Assembly: GCA_905182565.1 (NCBI GenBank)
Contig: CAJJCB010000017.1
Location: forward strand, 124,001-188,000
Origin: Acidimicrobiaceae bacterium
Lineage (GTDB): Bacteria > Actinomycetota > Acidimicrobiia > Acidimicrobiales > Poriferisodalaceae
Direction of reading: 5' to 3'
DNA length: 64,000 nucleotides
The position numbers and the translations under genes were made by a program. This document shows, one piece after another, positions 9,703 through 19,436 of the stretch. How positions within the stretch are numbered: position 1 is the stretch's first letter; the number at the start of each line of letters is the position of its first letter. Under the pieces are notes generated by a model, which was not told where the DNA came from, ran no database searches, and saw nothing but the letters and a program-made list of their open reading frames with translations.

Positions 9703-10017
9703 ATGTCAAAGAGCAAAAATGGTATCAAGGCCGATCTGCAGGCATTGCGAGTCACTCTCGGGGCGTATGCAAAACAAGAAACGTTAGAACCTCTGAAAGG
9801 CTTGGGCCGCTACCTTCTGTTCGGTATGGCCGGGGCCTGTTTGAGCGCAATCGGTGTGGGATTTCTTCTCATGGCTTTACTGAGGGGGCTGCAAGAACAA
9901 AACGCTGTGTTCGGAGGTCAGATGAGCTTTGCGCCATATTTACTCGCAGCTTTGGCTGCAGCAGCGGTTTTTCTGATTTCGCTCAAAATAATGTCTCGAG
10001 AGAAGAAGCGGAGTTAA
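9703..10017 (+). CDS. Small two-helix membrane protein, phage-holin-family-like (104 aa)
   Basis: After a short charged N-terminus there are two hydrophobic segments, about residues 37-62 (YLLFGMAGACLSAIGVGFLL) and 76-95 (YLLAALAAAAVFLISL), ending in a basic tail (REKKRS). This is the pattern of the small actinobacterial proteins annotated as phage holin family (DUF1469-like), which are mostly chromosomal and not phage-borne. It begins a run of three tiny genes that leads into trmI, with 1 base to the next gene. Confidence 0.62.
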   Translation: MSKSKNGIKADLQALRVTLGAYAKQETLEPLKGLGRYLLFGMAGACLSAIGVGFLLMALLRGLQEQNAVFGGQMSFAPYLLAALAAAAVFLISLKIMSREKKRS

Positions 10018-10018
10018 C

Positions 10019-10252
10019 GTGATTCAATTGACGGGTGCTCGTGCCGAGCAAGATAAGGTGATTACTCCTGCTGATATTGAGCATCAAATCGGCGGCATTA
10101 CTGGAGAGACCTCAGAGGCTGCGCGTAAGGTGACACAGCCTGCCCTAGTTGCAGGAACCGCTATATTGGTCGGCTTTGTTATTTGCGTCTTCTTGATCGG
10201 TAAACGTCTAGGAAAAAAACAAACGACAATAGTGGAAGTAGTACGAATTTGA
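10019..10252 (+). CDS. Small single-pass membrane protein (77 aa)
   Basis: GTG start one base after the preceding stop. The N-terminal 40 residues are soluble (LTGARAEQDKVITPADIEHQIGGI) and a single membrane helix follows (about residues 43-61, ALVAGTAILVGFVICVFLIG), then a basic KRLGKKQ segment. The layout resembles short actinobacterial proteins with one transmembrane helix found beside holin-like genes. No family recognised. It overlaps the next gene by 4 bases. Confidence 0.6.
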   Translation: MIQLTGARAEQDKVITPADIEHQIGGITGETSEAARKVTQPALVAGTAILVGFVICVFLIGKRLGKKQTTIVEVVRI

Positions 10253-10506
10253 TTGCGCTTCTTGGTCAGTTCTTCTCATTTCTTGCACGTAAAGTCTGGA
10301 GCCTGGTGCGAGACAAAGGAAGCTCCGGTAGCGGATCTTGGATCGCAATCGGTATCGGATTGGCCGGAGTTAAAACCATTTTGAAATTAGGACGGCGACG
10401 TCGTCAGGTGGTTTATAGTTCTGAGCTTCAACCTGACGAGAGTTTAAGTATTTCGCACTTACCACGCTTGAACTCTGGTGATTCAAGTCTTAAGTCCGGG
10501 AGTTAA
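10249..10506 (+). CDS. Small basic protein with a glycine-rich hydrophobic stretch (85 aa)
   Basis: TTG start overlaps the previous stop (TTGA). Residues 28-48 are glycine-rich and hydrophobic (SGSWIAIGIGLAGVKTILKL) and are followed by the strongly basic GRRRRQ, so the protein probably sits at the membrane. The C-terminus is serine-rich. I do not recognise it. It ends 9 bases before trmI and looks like part of the same operon. Confidence 0.55.
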   Translation: MIALLGQFFSFLARKVWSLVRDKGSSGSGSWIAIGIGLAGVKTILKLGRRRRQVVYSSELQPDESLSISHLPRLNSGDSSLKSGS

Positions 10507-10515
10507 CTGATCTAC

Positions 10516-11313
10516 GTGACTAATCAAGAATTGAATGACAATAACGAGACCTTAAAAGAGGGTGACCAGATAGTAATGATCGATAGTCGGCAACGCCGCT
10601 ATCTGATCAACTTGACCTTAGATAAAGAGTTCCATACTCATGCCGGAGTAGTCGCTCATAATGACATAATTGGTAAGCCAGAAGGCAGCGAATTTCGTAC
10701 TGGTTCGAATGCCAAGCTATTGGCCTTGCGACCTACCTTGTCTGACCATGTTCTTAAAATGCCTCGTGGGGCGCAGGTAATTTATCCAAAAGATCTCGGC
10801 GCCATATTAATGCTCGCTGACATTTACCCTGGAGTTAAAGTTTTTGAGTCCGGTCTAGGTTCCGGGGCGCTATCAACGACGTTGTTACGTGCTGGATCTC
10901 AAATTTGCGGATACGAAATTCGAGAAGATTTTGCAACAAACGCCAAAGAGAATGTTGAGAAGTTTCTTGGAGCTGATGCTCTGAAAAATTATGATGTACA
11001 CCTCCGAGATGCTTACGAATCTATCGAACACCGGGGATTCGATAGAGCTATTTTAGACATACCGGAACCCTGGCAAGTTGTGCCGCATTTACTGGACTCC
11101 CTGCGCAAGGGAGGTATTCTTGTTGCCTATAACCCCTCGATAATGCAAGTTTCCAAACTGCGTGATGTTCTAGCCAGTGGTCCCTGGTCGATGGTTGAAT
11201 CTGTAGAAATCATTCACAGGGGATGGCATGTCGAGGGCCATGCGGTCCGCCCTGAGCATAGAATGGTAGGCCACACGGGTTTTCTCACACACGCGAGGCT
11301 CTTGAATCATTAA
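10516..11313 (+). CDS. trmI: tRNA (adenine-58-N1)-methyltransferase
   Basis: Methylates A58 in the T-loop of tRNAs. 265 aa with an N-terminal beta domain (IDSRQRRYLINLTLDKEFHTHAG), the characteristic MPRGAQVIYPKDLG segment, the AdoMet-binding loop VFESGLGSGALS and the catalytic-region motif LDIPEPWQ. GTG start. In Actinobacteria trmI (Rv2118c in Mycobacterium tuberculosis) sits next to the proteasomal ATPase gene, and the same linkage is seen here with a protease gene in between. Confidence 0.94.
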   Translation: MTNQELNDNNETLKEGDQIVMIDSRQRRYLINLTLDKEFHTHAGVVAHNDIIGKPEGSEFRTGSNAKLLALRPTLSDHVLKMPRGAQVIYPKDLGAILMLADIYPGVKVFESGLGSGALSTTLLRAGSQICGYEIREDFATNAKENVEKFLGADALKNYDVHLRDAYESIEHRGFDRAILDIPEPWQVVPHLLDSLRKGGILVAYNPSIMQVSKLRDVLASGPWSMVESVEIIHRGWHVEGHAVRPEHRMVGHTGFLTHARLLNH

Positions 11314-11325
11314 GGTACTCAACCT

Positions 11326-12480
11326 TTGGACAGTTTCGACCTAGTAACAGCGATTCTAGTTCTTCTAATACTTACGCTTTGCGGGCGACGTTCAGCACAT
11401 TTTACGCGCACGCATTTGATCATCGGATTCGCTGCCCAGGTTACGCTTTTCGCCGGAGTCACTGCGGCAATGCAGTATGGCTTCCTCAATGGCGGCGAGA
11501 CCTTAGCAACAGGATTTGTTCTAATTTCAGCACTGCTTGTCGTATTTGGCGGACACACCGCAAGTATGGCAACTCAGCGCAAGCATCGCCCTCAGATAAA
11601 ATCGCTGACCAAAGTCTCCGCACTTTCGAAGTACAGCATGTTTGCGGCATTCACTATGTTCTCAATCTGGGCTGGTTGCTGTATTTACCTATCCGGTATA
11701 GGTGCTCCCGTTGCAGGTCCGCCGGAAGCCGTCACGGTCTCTCAGCTAAAAAGTTTATCGATCCGGTTTCCGTTAGAGTCAGATCCCTCGGTGCCAGCTA
11801 TCGCGGAAGCAAGGCTGGAAGCAATATCGGCAAGTCGTCTTAGTGCATCTCGTATCGAGACGAAAGATTTGACGATTTTGTCCAATGATGTAGCGAACTC
11901 TGTCTTAAATATTAAAGCCGTTGCATGCTCTGAGCTCCATGAGGGCACCGGTTTCGCAATATCAGATTCTTTGGTTCTAACCAACGCACATCTCATTGCA
12001 GGAGCCAAGAACGTAAGTCTGATTAATTCATTCGGCAATATGACAAGGGGTTGGGTGGTTGGTTTCGATGCCTTGCGAGACCTTGCTCTAATAAGTGTCA
12101 ACGGCATGGACCTAAAGCCACTCAACTTCGCACGCCCTGAGGCTGGGCCCGCCACGGCGTTCGGCTACGTCAAAGATACTGGGCTGCAGATATTGCCAGT
12201 TCGCTTAGTTGAGCGACTAACCGCTAACGGGTATGGTCTCTACGGAGAACGGCCAACAAAGCGTAAAGTTTGGCTTGTAGCTGGACAACTAAGCCAAGGA
12301 TTCTCAGGAGGCCCAGTGGTCAACTCAAATGGAAATGTCGTCGGCGTCACATTTGCCGTCGCTCGCCGAACTGAAAACAATTCTAGCCCAACTGGATACA
12401 TATTGGATGAGCTCGAGGCTCAAGCCTTCATTGCCAACACAGAAACAAATAAAGAAGCTGACACCTTAGATTGCTATTAG
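11326..12480 (+). CDS. MarP-like membrane-anchored trypsin-family serine protease
   Basis: 384 aa, TTG start. Four hydrophobic helices fill the first ~130 residues (about 4-20, 27-52, 58-76, 108-126), as in the CvpA-like anchor of MarP proteases. An extracytoplasmic trypsin-like domain follows with a full triad: H222 (VLTNAH), D252 (LRDLAL) and S327 (GFSGGP). In mycobacteria MarP protects against acid and oxidative stress by acting on cell-wall enzymes. The position between trmI and the proteasome genes is notable. MarP orthology is likely but not certain. Confidence 0.88.
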   Translation: MDSFDLVTAILVLLILTLCGRRSAHFTRTHLIIGFAAQVTLFAGVTAAMQYGFLNGGETLATGFVLISALLVVFGGHTASMATQRKHRPQIKSLTKVSALSKYSMFAAFTMFSIWAGCCIYLSGIGAPVAGPPEAVTVSQLKSLSIRFPLESDPSVPAIAEARLEAISASRLSASRIETKDLTILSNDVANSVLNIKAVACSELHEGTGFAISDSLVLTNAHLIAGAKNVSLINSFGNMTRGWVVGFDALRDLALISVNGMDLKPLNFARPEAGPATAFGYVKDTGLQILPVRLVERLTANGYGLYGERPTKRKVWLVAGQLSQGFSGGPVVNSNGNVVGVTFAVARRTENNSSPTGYILDELEAQAFIANTETNKEADTLDCY

Positions 12481-12483
12481 TAG

Positions 12484-12517
12484 GCACATAAACGTCGGAA
12501 ACGACTTGCTTGTGTGC
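12484..12517. terminator. Possible bidirectional hairpin between convergent genes
   Basis: Between the stops of the protease gene (+) and the ferredoxin gene (-) lies GTCG-GAAA-CGAC, a 4-bp stem with a GNRA tetraloop at 12494-12505, enclosed by an outer GCACA...TGTGC pairing (12484-12488 with 12513-12517). There is no clear T-run on either side, so this is only a weak terminator candidate. Confidence 0.33.
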
Positions 12518-12529
12518 TCGCCAGCAAAG

Positions 12530-12763
12530 CTAAGCCTCAATATAGATGCATTCTCCTGGGCACTCTTCGGCCGATTCTATTACGGCGTCTAGCTGGGCGT
12601 CGGCAAAGTTAGCCAAACCTTCAGCTCCACCTGGATCAGAAAAAACCTTTTCGCCTTCACGAACATACGCAAGGCCATCATCAAGCAGAGTGAACACATC
12701 AGGAGCTATCTCTTCGCACAATCCGTCACCGGTGCATAAATCTTGGTCAATCCAGACCTTCAT
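12530..12763 (-). CDS. Small ferredoxin (3Fe-4S/4Fe-4S single-cluster type)
   Basis: 77 aa with the motif CTGDGLCEEIAPDVF near the N-terminus and CPGECIYIE at the C-terminus, typical of actinobacterial single-cluster ferredoxins that donate electrons to P450s and other oxygenases. The first motif has Gly-Asp-Gly between the cysteines where a third cysteine would complete a 4Fe-4S site, which fits a 3Fe-4S cluster or a cluster with a non-cysteine ligand. Such ferredoxins are often found inside actinobacterial proteasome loci; here it is transcribed away from arc. Confidence 0.92.
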   Translation of the reverse strand: MKVWIDQDLCTGDGLCEEIAPDVFTLLDDGLAYVREGEKVFSDPGGAEGLANFADAQLDAVIESAEECPGECIYIEA

Positions 12764-12978
12764 TTTTAGACGCCTTTCGCATAACTGGGTAAACTTGTAA
12801 GCACAGAACCAATAACCAGCCTAATTGGTACCCTATTCAATCTACATGTACATAGGGCTTCAGACACAGATATTCGGGTCAATTAAACGTCAAAACGTTT
12901 GAAGTCTACTTGAAGTCATTCTGACTGGCGGATTCGTGTAGCTTCAGAGACATGGTCGTTAACGATTAGAGGTTTGGG
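12764..12978. promoter_or_regulatory. Divergent promoter region of ferredoxin and proteasomal ATPase genes
   Basis: 215 bases, AT-rich. It holds a perfect palindromic element AAACGT-CAAA-ACGTTT at 12885-12900, a TACATGTA palindrome near 12843, and a GAAGTC direct repeat at 12901-12906 and 12912-12917 (11-base period, one helical turn). An SD-like AGAGG lies upstream of the arc ATG. These are candidate operator sites for the proteasome operon; no clear -10/-35 pair was found. Confidence 0.4.
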
Positions 12979-14754
12979 ATGGCACAAAGCGAAGAAGGCC
13001 CAAAAAGCGGATCACAGGACAAAAGCGCCGAAGTAGAAGTTTTGCGTAACCAAATCAGAGGTCTTGAGTCAGAAATATCTTTACTAAGAAGAAAAGTTAG
13101 TGATTCGCCCAAGCGATTGGGAGTACTTGAAGAGCGATTACTTCAGACAAAGGGCCAGCTCACCCAAGCAGCTAACCAAAATGAAAAACTTACATCAACC
13201 ATCCGAGAGGCTCGCGAACACATAGCGACCCTGCGTGAAGAAGTAAACAAGTTAACCCAACCTCCGTCTGCTTACGGCACCTTTATGGGCCACAACGAAG
13301 ACGGCTCTGTAGACGTCTACGTCAATGGCCGAAAAATGAGAGTTGTTCTGCACCCAGACTTAACTGGCGAAAGACTGGAGACCGGGTGTGAGGTCGTTTT
13401 AAACGAATCGTTTAATGTGATGCTCGTGCGCAAGCCAGGCGGTTCGGGTGAAGTCGTAACAGTGAAAGAAATATTAGATGATCAAGAAAGGGCGGTTATC
13501 TCAGGTCGCGGTGATGATGAAAAAGTCGTCGAGCTTGCCGAACACTTGCGCGAAAAACAGCTAAGGGCGGGCGATTATTTATTGTTGGACTCGCGAGCCA
13601 ATGTCGCCATCGAACGTTTACCGCGCCCAGAACTAGAGGACTTACTCTTGGAAGAAGTTCCAGATGTGAGTTATGAAGACATTGGGGGTCTTCGGAGCCA
13701 GATTGAACAGATAACCGATGCAGTGGAGCTGCCCTATCTGCATCAAGATCTATTTAAAGAATACGACTTACCAGCCCCAAAAGGAATACTGCTATACGGC
13801 CCACCAGGCTGCGGTAAGACTCTTATTGCGAAAGCAGTTGCTAATTCGTTAGCAAAGAAAGTAGCTGTTCTGTCGGGAGACAAGGAAGCACGCAGCTTCT
13901 TCATAAACATTAAAGGCCCGGAACTTCTAAACAAGTATGTTGGAGAAACAGAGCGTCAAATCCGACAAATTTTTCAACGCGCACGCGAAAAAGCGAGCGA
14001 AGGCTGGCCAGTAATTGTATTTTTCGACGAGATGGAGTCACTGTTTCGCACGCGAGGTACCGGAATCAGCTCGGATATGGAATCAACTGTCGTACCGCAA
14101 CTACTAGCAGAGATCGATGGAGTAGAAGGGCTGACAAACGTTATCGTTATCGGAGCGTCAAATAGAGAAGATCTAATTGATCCAGCGATATTAAGGCCTG
14201 GCAGACTTGACGTAAAAATTAAAATACAAAGGCCGAACGAGCAGTCCGCTAATTTAATATTTTCTACTTATCTGACGACAGACCTACCCTTAGACGTTCT
14301 CGAAATAGACGACCTTGGCGGCGGCGATCCACAAAAGACCGTAACAGTAATGATTGAGCGAACTGTTGAAGAAATGTACCGAGAGGATGAAGATAATCGA
14401 TTTCTTGAAGTGACGTATCAAAACGGGGATAAAGAAGTGATGTACTTTAAAGATTTTTCTTCGGGAGCAATGATTGAAAATATCGTTCGCAGAGCTAAAA
14501 AAAATGCGATTAAACGGTCGATTGCCACGGGCAGCGAAGGAATCAGACTGGACGATTTACTCGTATCTGTTAGACAAGAATTCCGCGAGCATGAAGATTT
14601 ACCGAATACCACCAATCCTGATGACTGGGCGAAGATAGCTGGCAAAAAAGGCGAAAGAATTGTCTTTATTAGGACGCTTATCGCGAATAAAAATGACTTT
14701 GATGGCGAAGGTGGCAAAGAAATAGAACGAGTGCAAACAGGCCAATATCTTTAG
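12979..14754 (+). CDS. arc: Proteasome-associated AAA ATPase (ARC/Mpa)
   Basis: Hexameric ATPase that recognises pupylated proteins and threads them into the 20S core. 591 aa: N-terminal coiled coil (about 18-95) that binds Pup, two OB-fold domains (about 100-240), and an AAA domain with Walker A GPPGCGKT, Walker [13 protein letters not shown] and the arginine-finger region RPGRLDVKI. The C-terminus ends GQYL, the docking tail that opens the proteasome gate. It is the first gene of the forward run through pafA. Confidence 0.97.
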   Translation: MAQSEEGPKSGSQDKSAEVEVLRNQIRGLESEISLLRRKVSDSPKRLGVLEERLLQTKGQLTQAANQNEKLTSTIREAREHIATLREEVNKLTQPPSAYGTFMGHNEDGSVDVYVNGRKMRVVLHPDLTGERLETGCEVVLNESFNVMLVRKPGGSGEVVTVKEILDDQERAVISGRGDDEKVVELAEHLREKQLRAGDYLLLDSRANVAIERLPRPELEDLLLEEVPDVSYEDIGGLRSQIEQITDAVELPYLHQDLFKEYDLPAPKGILLYGPPGCGKTLIAKAVANSLAKKVAVLSGDKEARSFFINIKGPELLNKYVGETERQIRQIFQRAREKASEGWPVIVFFDEMESLFRTRGTGISSDMESTVVPQLLAEIDGVEGLTNVIVIGASNREDLIDPAILRPGRLDVKIKIQRPNEQSANLIFSTYLTTDLPLDVLEIDDLGGGDPQKTVTVMIERTVEEMYREDEDNRFLEVTYQNGDKEVMYFKDFSSGAMIENIVRRAKKNAIKRSIATGSEGIRLDDLLVSVRQEFREHEDLPNTTNPDDWAKIAGKKGERIVFIRTLIANKNDFDGEGGKEIERVQTGQYL

Positions 14755-14817
14755 CCATCAGGTTCGCTTCTAAGCTAAATGAGATGCTGTGCAAAATTCG
14801 GCGGGTAGGGTCAACGT

Positions 14818-16314
14818 GTGGCAGTCCACAAGATCTTAGGCATAGAGACCGAATTCGGAATTCTCCACCAACAGAGCGATGGGGACTCTAACCCGGTCGC
14901 CGCATCGTCAATGATTATTAATGCATACGTCAATGGCTTTTTAGAGCGAAAGGTTGCGTGGGACTTTGAGGGAGAACACCCTGGAGCTGATGCACGCGGC
15001 TTCAATGAATTTGATGCACTTGCGCCAGAAATTGAGACGCATTTAGTTAACGCTGTGCTTACAAATGGCTCGCGATATTACGTTGATCATGCACATCCTG
15101 AGTTATCCGGCCCCGAGTGCAGCGATGCTCTCCAGTGCCTTATCTATGATCGAGCATCAGAAGAAATTTTAATTCGTTCTATGGATGTAGCCAACAAGTT
15201 GTTGCCTCCTAACGAAGAGCTGATAATCCATAAGAACAACAGCGATGGGAAGGGTAACAGTTATGGTTGTCATGAGAATTATCTCATGGACAGGAAAGTA
15301 CCCTTTGGTCGCATTGTCTCTCAGATAATTCCTTTTTTTGTGTCGCGACAAATTTTCTGCGGTGCCGGGAAAATTGGGTCAGAGCTTTCGGGAATAACTT
15401 CCACAGACGGCGTTTTTCAGATCAGTCAGAGAGCGGATTTTTTTGAGCAAGAAGTTGGGCTAGAAACGACCTTAAAGCGGCCGATCGTCAATACACGCGA
15501 CGAGCCTCACGCTGATAGCAAAAAGTACCGTCGCCTGCATGTTATTATCGGTGACGCAAATATGAGCGAAACGCAGACCTACTTAAAAGTTGGCCTAACC
15601 GCCATAGTCTTGGCCATGATAGATGATGACTATATGTCTGATATCCCTGAGCTAGCTGAACCAGTGCGAAACCTTCGCGAAATTAGCTATGACATAGATC
15701 TAGAAAATGTCTATCTCATGAAAGATGGCCGTCGGTTGTCAGCATTGGACCTGCAATGGATTTACCTCGAAAACGCAGCGAGATATATCAAGGTTTTTGG
15801 TGCCGATAACCTCGGTGGCATCGAGCTTGTGAATGATCTGATCTCACGCTGGGAATACGTCCTAACTACTTTAAAGACAAACCCGGAAGCCCTCAGTAAC
15901 GAGATTGACTGGATTGCTAAGCGCAGACTTTATGAAGGGTTCAAGGAAAGACATCAGCTTGATTGGAATGATCCAAAACTGGCTGCCTTAGATCTGCAAT
16001 ATCATGATTTACGGCCAGACAAATGTCTAGCGCTGCGTATGGGTTTAACAACCTTAGTTTCAGAAAGCGAAGTAACGAACGCTATCAGTAACCCCCCATT
16101 GACTACTCGTGCTTACTTCCGTGGTAGATGCTTGCAAGAGTTCCCGGAACAGGTAGTAGCAGCGAATTGGGATTCGATGGTTTTTGACACTGGGTCAGAG
16201 GCACTTCGAAGGGTTCCAACTTTAGAACCGTTAAGAGGCACAGCTAACCATGTGGCTAAATTGTTGGATGAGTGTGAGGATGCAGGAGAGCTGCTTCGCA
16301 GACTCGGAAATTAG
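14818..16314 (+). CDS. dop: Deamidase of Pup / depupylase
   Basis: 498 aa, GTG start, carboxylate-amine-ligase fold. Seen: the ATP/Mg site GIETEFG near the start, the Dop-specific [10 protein letters not shown] stretch leading into the Dop loop, the catalytic aspartate segment [14 protein letters not shown], the [19 protein letters not shown] motif and [10 protein letters not shown]. Dop removes Pup from tagged proteins and, where Pup ends in Gln, deamidates it. In this organism Pup is encoded with C-terminal Glu, so only the depupylase activity should be needed. It is 35 bases upstream of pup. Confidence 0.96.
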   Translation: MAVHKILGIETEFGILHQQSDGDSNPVAASSMIINAYVNGFLERKVAWDFEGEHPGADARGFNEFDALAPEIETHLVNAVLTNGSRYYVDHAHPELSGPECSDALQCLIYDRASEEILIRSMDVANKLLPPNEELIIHKNNSDGKGNSYGCHENYLMDRKVPFGRIVSQIIPFFVSRQIFCGAGKIGSELSGITSTDGVFQISQRADFFEQEVGLETTLKRPIVNTRDEPHADSKKYRRLHVIIGDANMSETQTYLKVGLTAIVLAMIDDDYMSDIPELAEPVRNLREISYDIDLENVYLMKDGRRLSALDLQWIYLENAARYIKVFGADNLGGIELVNDLISRWEYVLTTLKTNPEALSNEIDWIAKRRLYEGFKERHQLDWNDPKLAALDLQYHDLRPDKCLALRMGLTTLVSESEVTNAISNPPLTTRAYFRGRCLQEFPEQVVAANWDSMVFDTGSEALRRVPTLEPLRGTANHVAKLLDECEDAGELLRRLGN

Positions 16315-16349
16315 TAATAGTAAGTACCGTTAATCCTAAGGAGTGTGAG

Positions 16350-16541
16350 ATGGCAGAACGAGAACAGCGACGTCGACAAAATAAAGATTCCGAAGAAGTA
16401 GACGAAGTACCATCAGCGCCAGTCGAGGCAGGCCAAGAGATCAAAAGCGAGTTAGATGATCTCCTTGATGAAATCGACGGCGTCCTAGAAACAAATGCTG
16501 AAGAATTTGTCAAGAATTACGTACAGAAAGGTGGCGAGTGA
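16350..16541 (+). CDS. pup: Prokaryotic ubiquitin-like protein Pup (ending GGE)
   Basis: 63 aa, very acidic, with the disordered N-terminus ([16 protein letters not shown]), the central helix that binds ARC ([17 protein letters not shown]) and the conserved tail [14 protein letters not shown]. The last codon before TGA is GAG, so the C-terminal residue is Glu and the protein is ready for ligation without deamidation. AAGGAG at 16338-16343 is a good ribosome site 6 bases from the ATG. The stop overlaps the prcB GTG start. Confidence 0.97.
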   Translation: MAEREQRRRQNKDSEEVDEVPSAPVEAGQEIKSELDDLLDEIDGVLETNAEEFVKNYVQKGGE

Positions 16542-17335
16542 GTTTCATATCAATTTACCCAGCTGGTGATGATCCAGGCGCTGATTTTGTGAAGCTGCTG
16601 AAACGTAATGGCCAAGAGCCATTTTCTAAAGATCTGCCCGGAGTTATCGACGCAGGCCATGCAACTACGGTAATCGGGATCCGATGCAATGAAGGTGTTG
16701 TAATGGCAGGTGATCGCCGGGCAACAAGCGGGCATTTAATAAGTCATCGAGATATGCAAAAAGTCTTCGCTGCAGATCGTCATTCAGCCGTAGGGATTGC
16801 AGGCGCAGCCGGACCTGCCATTCAAATGGTCCGAGTATTCCAACTCCAGCTTGAGTACTACGAAAAAATCGAAGGTAAACCACTTAGTTTGGATGGGAAG
16901 GCGAACCAACTCTCTGAAATGATTCGTGGGAATTTGCCACAGGCGATGCAGGGCCTAGCTGTTGTCCCAATATTCGGTGGGTTTGACCTGGTACGAAACG
17001 CTGGACGCCTGTTTCAGTTTGATATAACAGGAGGCAGATATGAGGAACAAGAATACGCTGCCAGCGGGTCCGGAAGCTTACATGCCGGAACCGTCATAAA
17101 ATTAGGTTTCCAAAAGTCGATGTCAGCCGACGCTGCACTATCGCTTGCAGTCAAGGCACTATGGCATGCCGCTGATGAAGATAGCGCTACAGGTGGACCC
17201 GACCCCATACGCGGGATTTACCCGATCCTTGCTGTGGTATCAGCCCAAGGCTTTCGTCAGCTTTCCGACGAAGAATCTGCGGCCGTTTTCACTGACCTTC
17301 AAACGGAACTAAATAGCGATCGGAATGAATCATGA
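16538..17335 (+). CDS. prcB: Proteasome 20S beta subunit
   Basis: Catalytic N-terminal-nucleophile subunit, 265 aa including a propeptide of about 42 residues that is cut before T43 in GHATTVIGI to expose the catalytic threonine. The [16 protein letters not shown] segment and the GSGSLHAG region are conserved in the family. GTG start overlaps the pup stop by 4 bases, and the stop overlaps the prcA ATG by 4 bases, so pup, prcB and prcA are translationally coupled. Confidence 0.97.
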   Translation: MSFISIYPAGDDPGADFVKLLKRNGQEPFSKDLPGVIDAGHATTVIGIRCNEGVVMAGDRRATSGHLISHRDMQKVFAADRHSAVGIAGAAGPAIQMVRVFQLQLEYYEKIEGKPLSLDGKANQLSEMIRGNLPQAMQGLAVVPIFGGFDLVRNAGRLFQFDITGGRYEEQEYAASGSGSLHAGTVIKLGFQKSMSADAALSLAVKALWHAADEDSATGGPDPIRGIYPILAVVSAQGFRQLSDEESAAVFTDLQTELNSDRNES

Positions 17336-18012
17336 GCATGCCGATGTATGTTAGCCCCGAACAATTGATGCAAGACCGAGCAGACTATGCCCGTAAAGGC
17401 ATTGCTCGGGGCCGGAGTCTGGTCGTGCTCGAGTACAAAGACGGAGTCGCCTTTGTAGCCGACAATAAGAGTTCCACGCTTCGGAAAGTTTCAGAAATAT
17501 ATGACCGGATCGGTTTTGGTGGAGTCGGTCGTTACAACGAGTTCGACCAATTACGTATAGCCGGTGTCCGACACGCTGAATTGAAGGGCTTTCAATACAG
17601 CAGAGAAGATGTTGACGGACGGAGCTTGGCGAATCAGTATGCACAAATGCTGGGCCAAATTTTCACGCATGAAATGAAGCCAATGGAAGTAGAAATAGTA
17701 GTTGCTGAACTTGGCGTAAATAATGCAAATAATGAATTATATCGAATTCAGTACGATGGAACAGTCGTGGATGAGCACGGGTTCTGTTCTATTGGCGGGG
17801 ACGCAGAGGCAGTTAGAAATCGACTTCAAGATGGTTATTCCGAAGGCCTCAGTCGCAACCAGGCAATTCGCTTGGCAACGAATGCGTTAGCAGACGACAG
17901 TCGAGTAATAGAAGCTCCAGCCCTGGAAGTAGCGGTCTTGGAAGCAGGCGTAGAGCGTCGTTGCTTTATACGTCTTGATGACCCTGAAGTACAGTCAGCC
18001 TTGGAAGAATAA
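17332..18012 (+). CDS. prcA: Proteasome 20S alpha subunit
   Basis: 226 aa, forms the outer rings and gate of the 20S core. Starts [27 protein letters not shown], the alpha-type N-terminal gating segment, then VVLEYKDGVAFVADN and YDRIGFGGVGRYNEFDQLR. It lacks a catalytic threonine, as expected for alpha. The order prcB-prcA with ATGA overlap is the standard actinobacterial one. Confidence 0.96.
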   Translation: MSMPMYVSPEQLMQDRADYARKGIARGRSLVVLEYKDGVAFVADNKSSTLRKVSEIYDRIGFGGVGRYNEFDQLRIAGVRHAELKGFQYSREDVDGRSLANQYAQMLGQIFTHEMKPMEVEIVVAELGVNNANNELYRIQYDGTVVDEHGFCSIGGDAEAVRNRLQDGYSEGLSRNQAIRLATNALADDSRVIEAPALEVAVLEAGVERRCFIRLDDPEVQSALEE

Positions 18013-18059
18013 ATGCGTTCTTCTAAGATGTCCTCAGTTTACAAGTCGGTGTAGTTGAC

Positions 18060-19421
18060 GTGCAGCGCAGAATCCTTGGAATTGAGAATGAGTACGGTAT
18101 TACTTGCACATTAAGGGGGCAAAGGCGTCTCAGCCCCGATGAAGTAGCGCGATATCTATTTCGTAAAGTTGTATCATGGGGGCGTTCAAGTAACGTGTTT
18201 CTGGAGAACGGTGCACGGCTATATCTCGATGTCGGGTCCCATCCCGAGTACGCGACTCCAGAGTGTGACTCAATTTACGATGTTATTTGTCATGATCGCG
18301 CCGGAGAGCAGATTCTTCTTGAGCTAGTCGAAAACGCAGAGTTAAGATTAGCCGAGGAAGGAATTACAGGCACGACAATTTACTTATTTAAGAATAATAC
18401 AGACAGTGTTGGCAATAGTTATGGCTGTCACGAGAACTATTTGACTCTGCGTGACGAAGATTTTGCTAGCTACTCAGAGACGTTGATTCCTTTTCTGGTC
18501 AGCCGTCAAATCTATACAGGCGCAGGAAAAGTGTTACAAAGCGCTAAGGGTCCCTCGTACTCTATCGCCCAACGGGCAGAACACATTTGGGAAGGAGTGT
18601 CCAGCGCCACGACGAGGAGTCGACCGATAATCAACACAAGAGACGAGCCGCATGCCGATGCGGAAAAATACCGGCGTCTTCATGTCATCGTGGGTGACTC
18701 GAACATGAGCGAATATACTTCTTTCCTAAAGATAGGAGCAACTTGTTTGTTGCTGCGGATGATGGAAGATCCCACAGTATCGCTTCCCGACATGACGCTC
18801 GAAAACCCGATTAGGGCGATACGTGAGATTAGCCACGATATAACCTGCCGGCGTAAGGTACGACTAGCTAATGGCGCAGAGTTAAGCGCCTTCGAGATTC
18901 AAAGTCAATATCTGAATTGCGCTCTAGCCTTCGCTGCTCACAATGATCTAAACGAAGAAGAACATAAAGCTTTAACGATGTGGGAACACTGCATGACGGC
19001 TATCGAGGATGATCCACTAAAGCTTAATAGGGAAGTGGACTGGGTTATCAAATATCATTTGTTGGAGCGTTACAGAGCCAGGCACCGTCTAGACCTCGCA
19101 GACCCAAAAAATATGTTATTGGACCTTCAATATCACGACATTAACCGCAAACGCGGTGTCTTCTTTTTGCTTCAAAAAAACGATGCGGTTGAAACAATCC
19201 TTAATGCTCCGGATATCGAATCAGCTACCAAAACTGCTCCGCAAACTACGAGAGCCAAGCTTAGGGGCGAATTCGTTCGTCAAGCGAAAGAACGAAAGAG
19301 AGATTACACCGTGGACTGGGTGCATCTTAAGTTGAACGATCAAGCTCAACGGACAGTGGTTTGTAAGGATCCATTCAAATACGAGGACGACCGCGTGGAT
19401 GCGCTGATCGCATCTCTGTGA
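18060..19421 (+). CDS. pafA: Pup-protein ligase
   Basis: Ligates the C-terminal glutamate of Pup to lysines of target proteins. 453 aa, GTG start, same fold as Dop but without the long Dop loop. Seen: GIENEYGIT with the metal-binding glutamate, [14 protein letters not shown] with the catalytic aspartate, [45 protein letters not shown] and the C-terminal domain. It completes the pupylation set, 47 bases after prcA. Confidence 0.96.
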   Translation: MQRRILGIENEYGITCTLRGQRRLSPDEVARYLFRKVVSWGRSSNVFLENGARLYLDVGSHPEYATPECDSIYDVICHDRAGEQILLELVENAELRLAEEGITGTTIYLFKNNTDSVGNSYGCHENYLTLRDEDFASYSETLIPFLVSRQIYTGAGKVLQSAKGPSYSIAQRAEHIWEGVSSATTRSRPIINTRDEPHADAEKYRRLHVIVGDSNMSEYTSFLKIGATCLLLRMMEDPTVSLPDMTLENPIRAIREISHDITCRRKVRLANGAELSAFEIQSQYLNCALAFAAHNDLNEEEHKALTMWEHCMTAIEDDPLKLNREVDWVIKYHLLERYRARHRLDLADPKNMLLDLQYHDINRKRGVFFLLQKNDAVETILNAPDIESATKTAPQTTRAKLRGEFVRQAKERKRDYTVDWVHLKLNDQAQRTVVCKDPFKYEDDRVDALIASL

Positions 19422-19436
19422 CAAAATGGTTAACAG

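Noticed and set aside
9703-10017. Prophage remnant suggested by the holin-like protein
   Set aside because: No other phage genes, integrase or att repeats nearby. Holin-like small proteins are common chromosomal genes in Actinobacteria.
14818-19421. dop and pafA as a recent gene duplication
   Set aside because: They are ancient paralogues with separate hallmarks; both sets of hallmarks are seen here.
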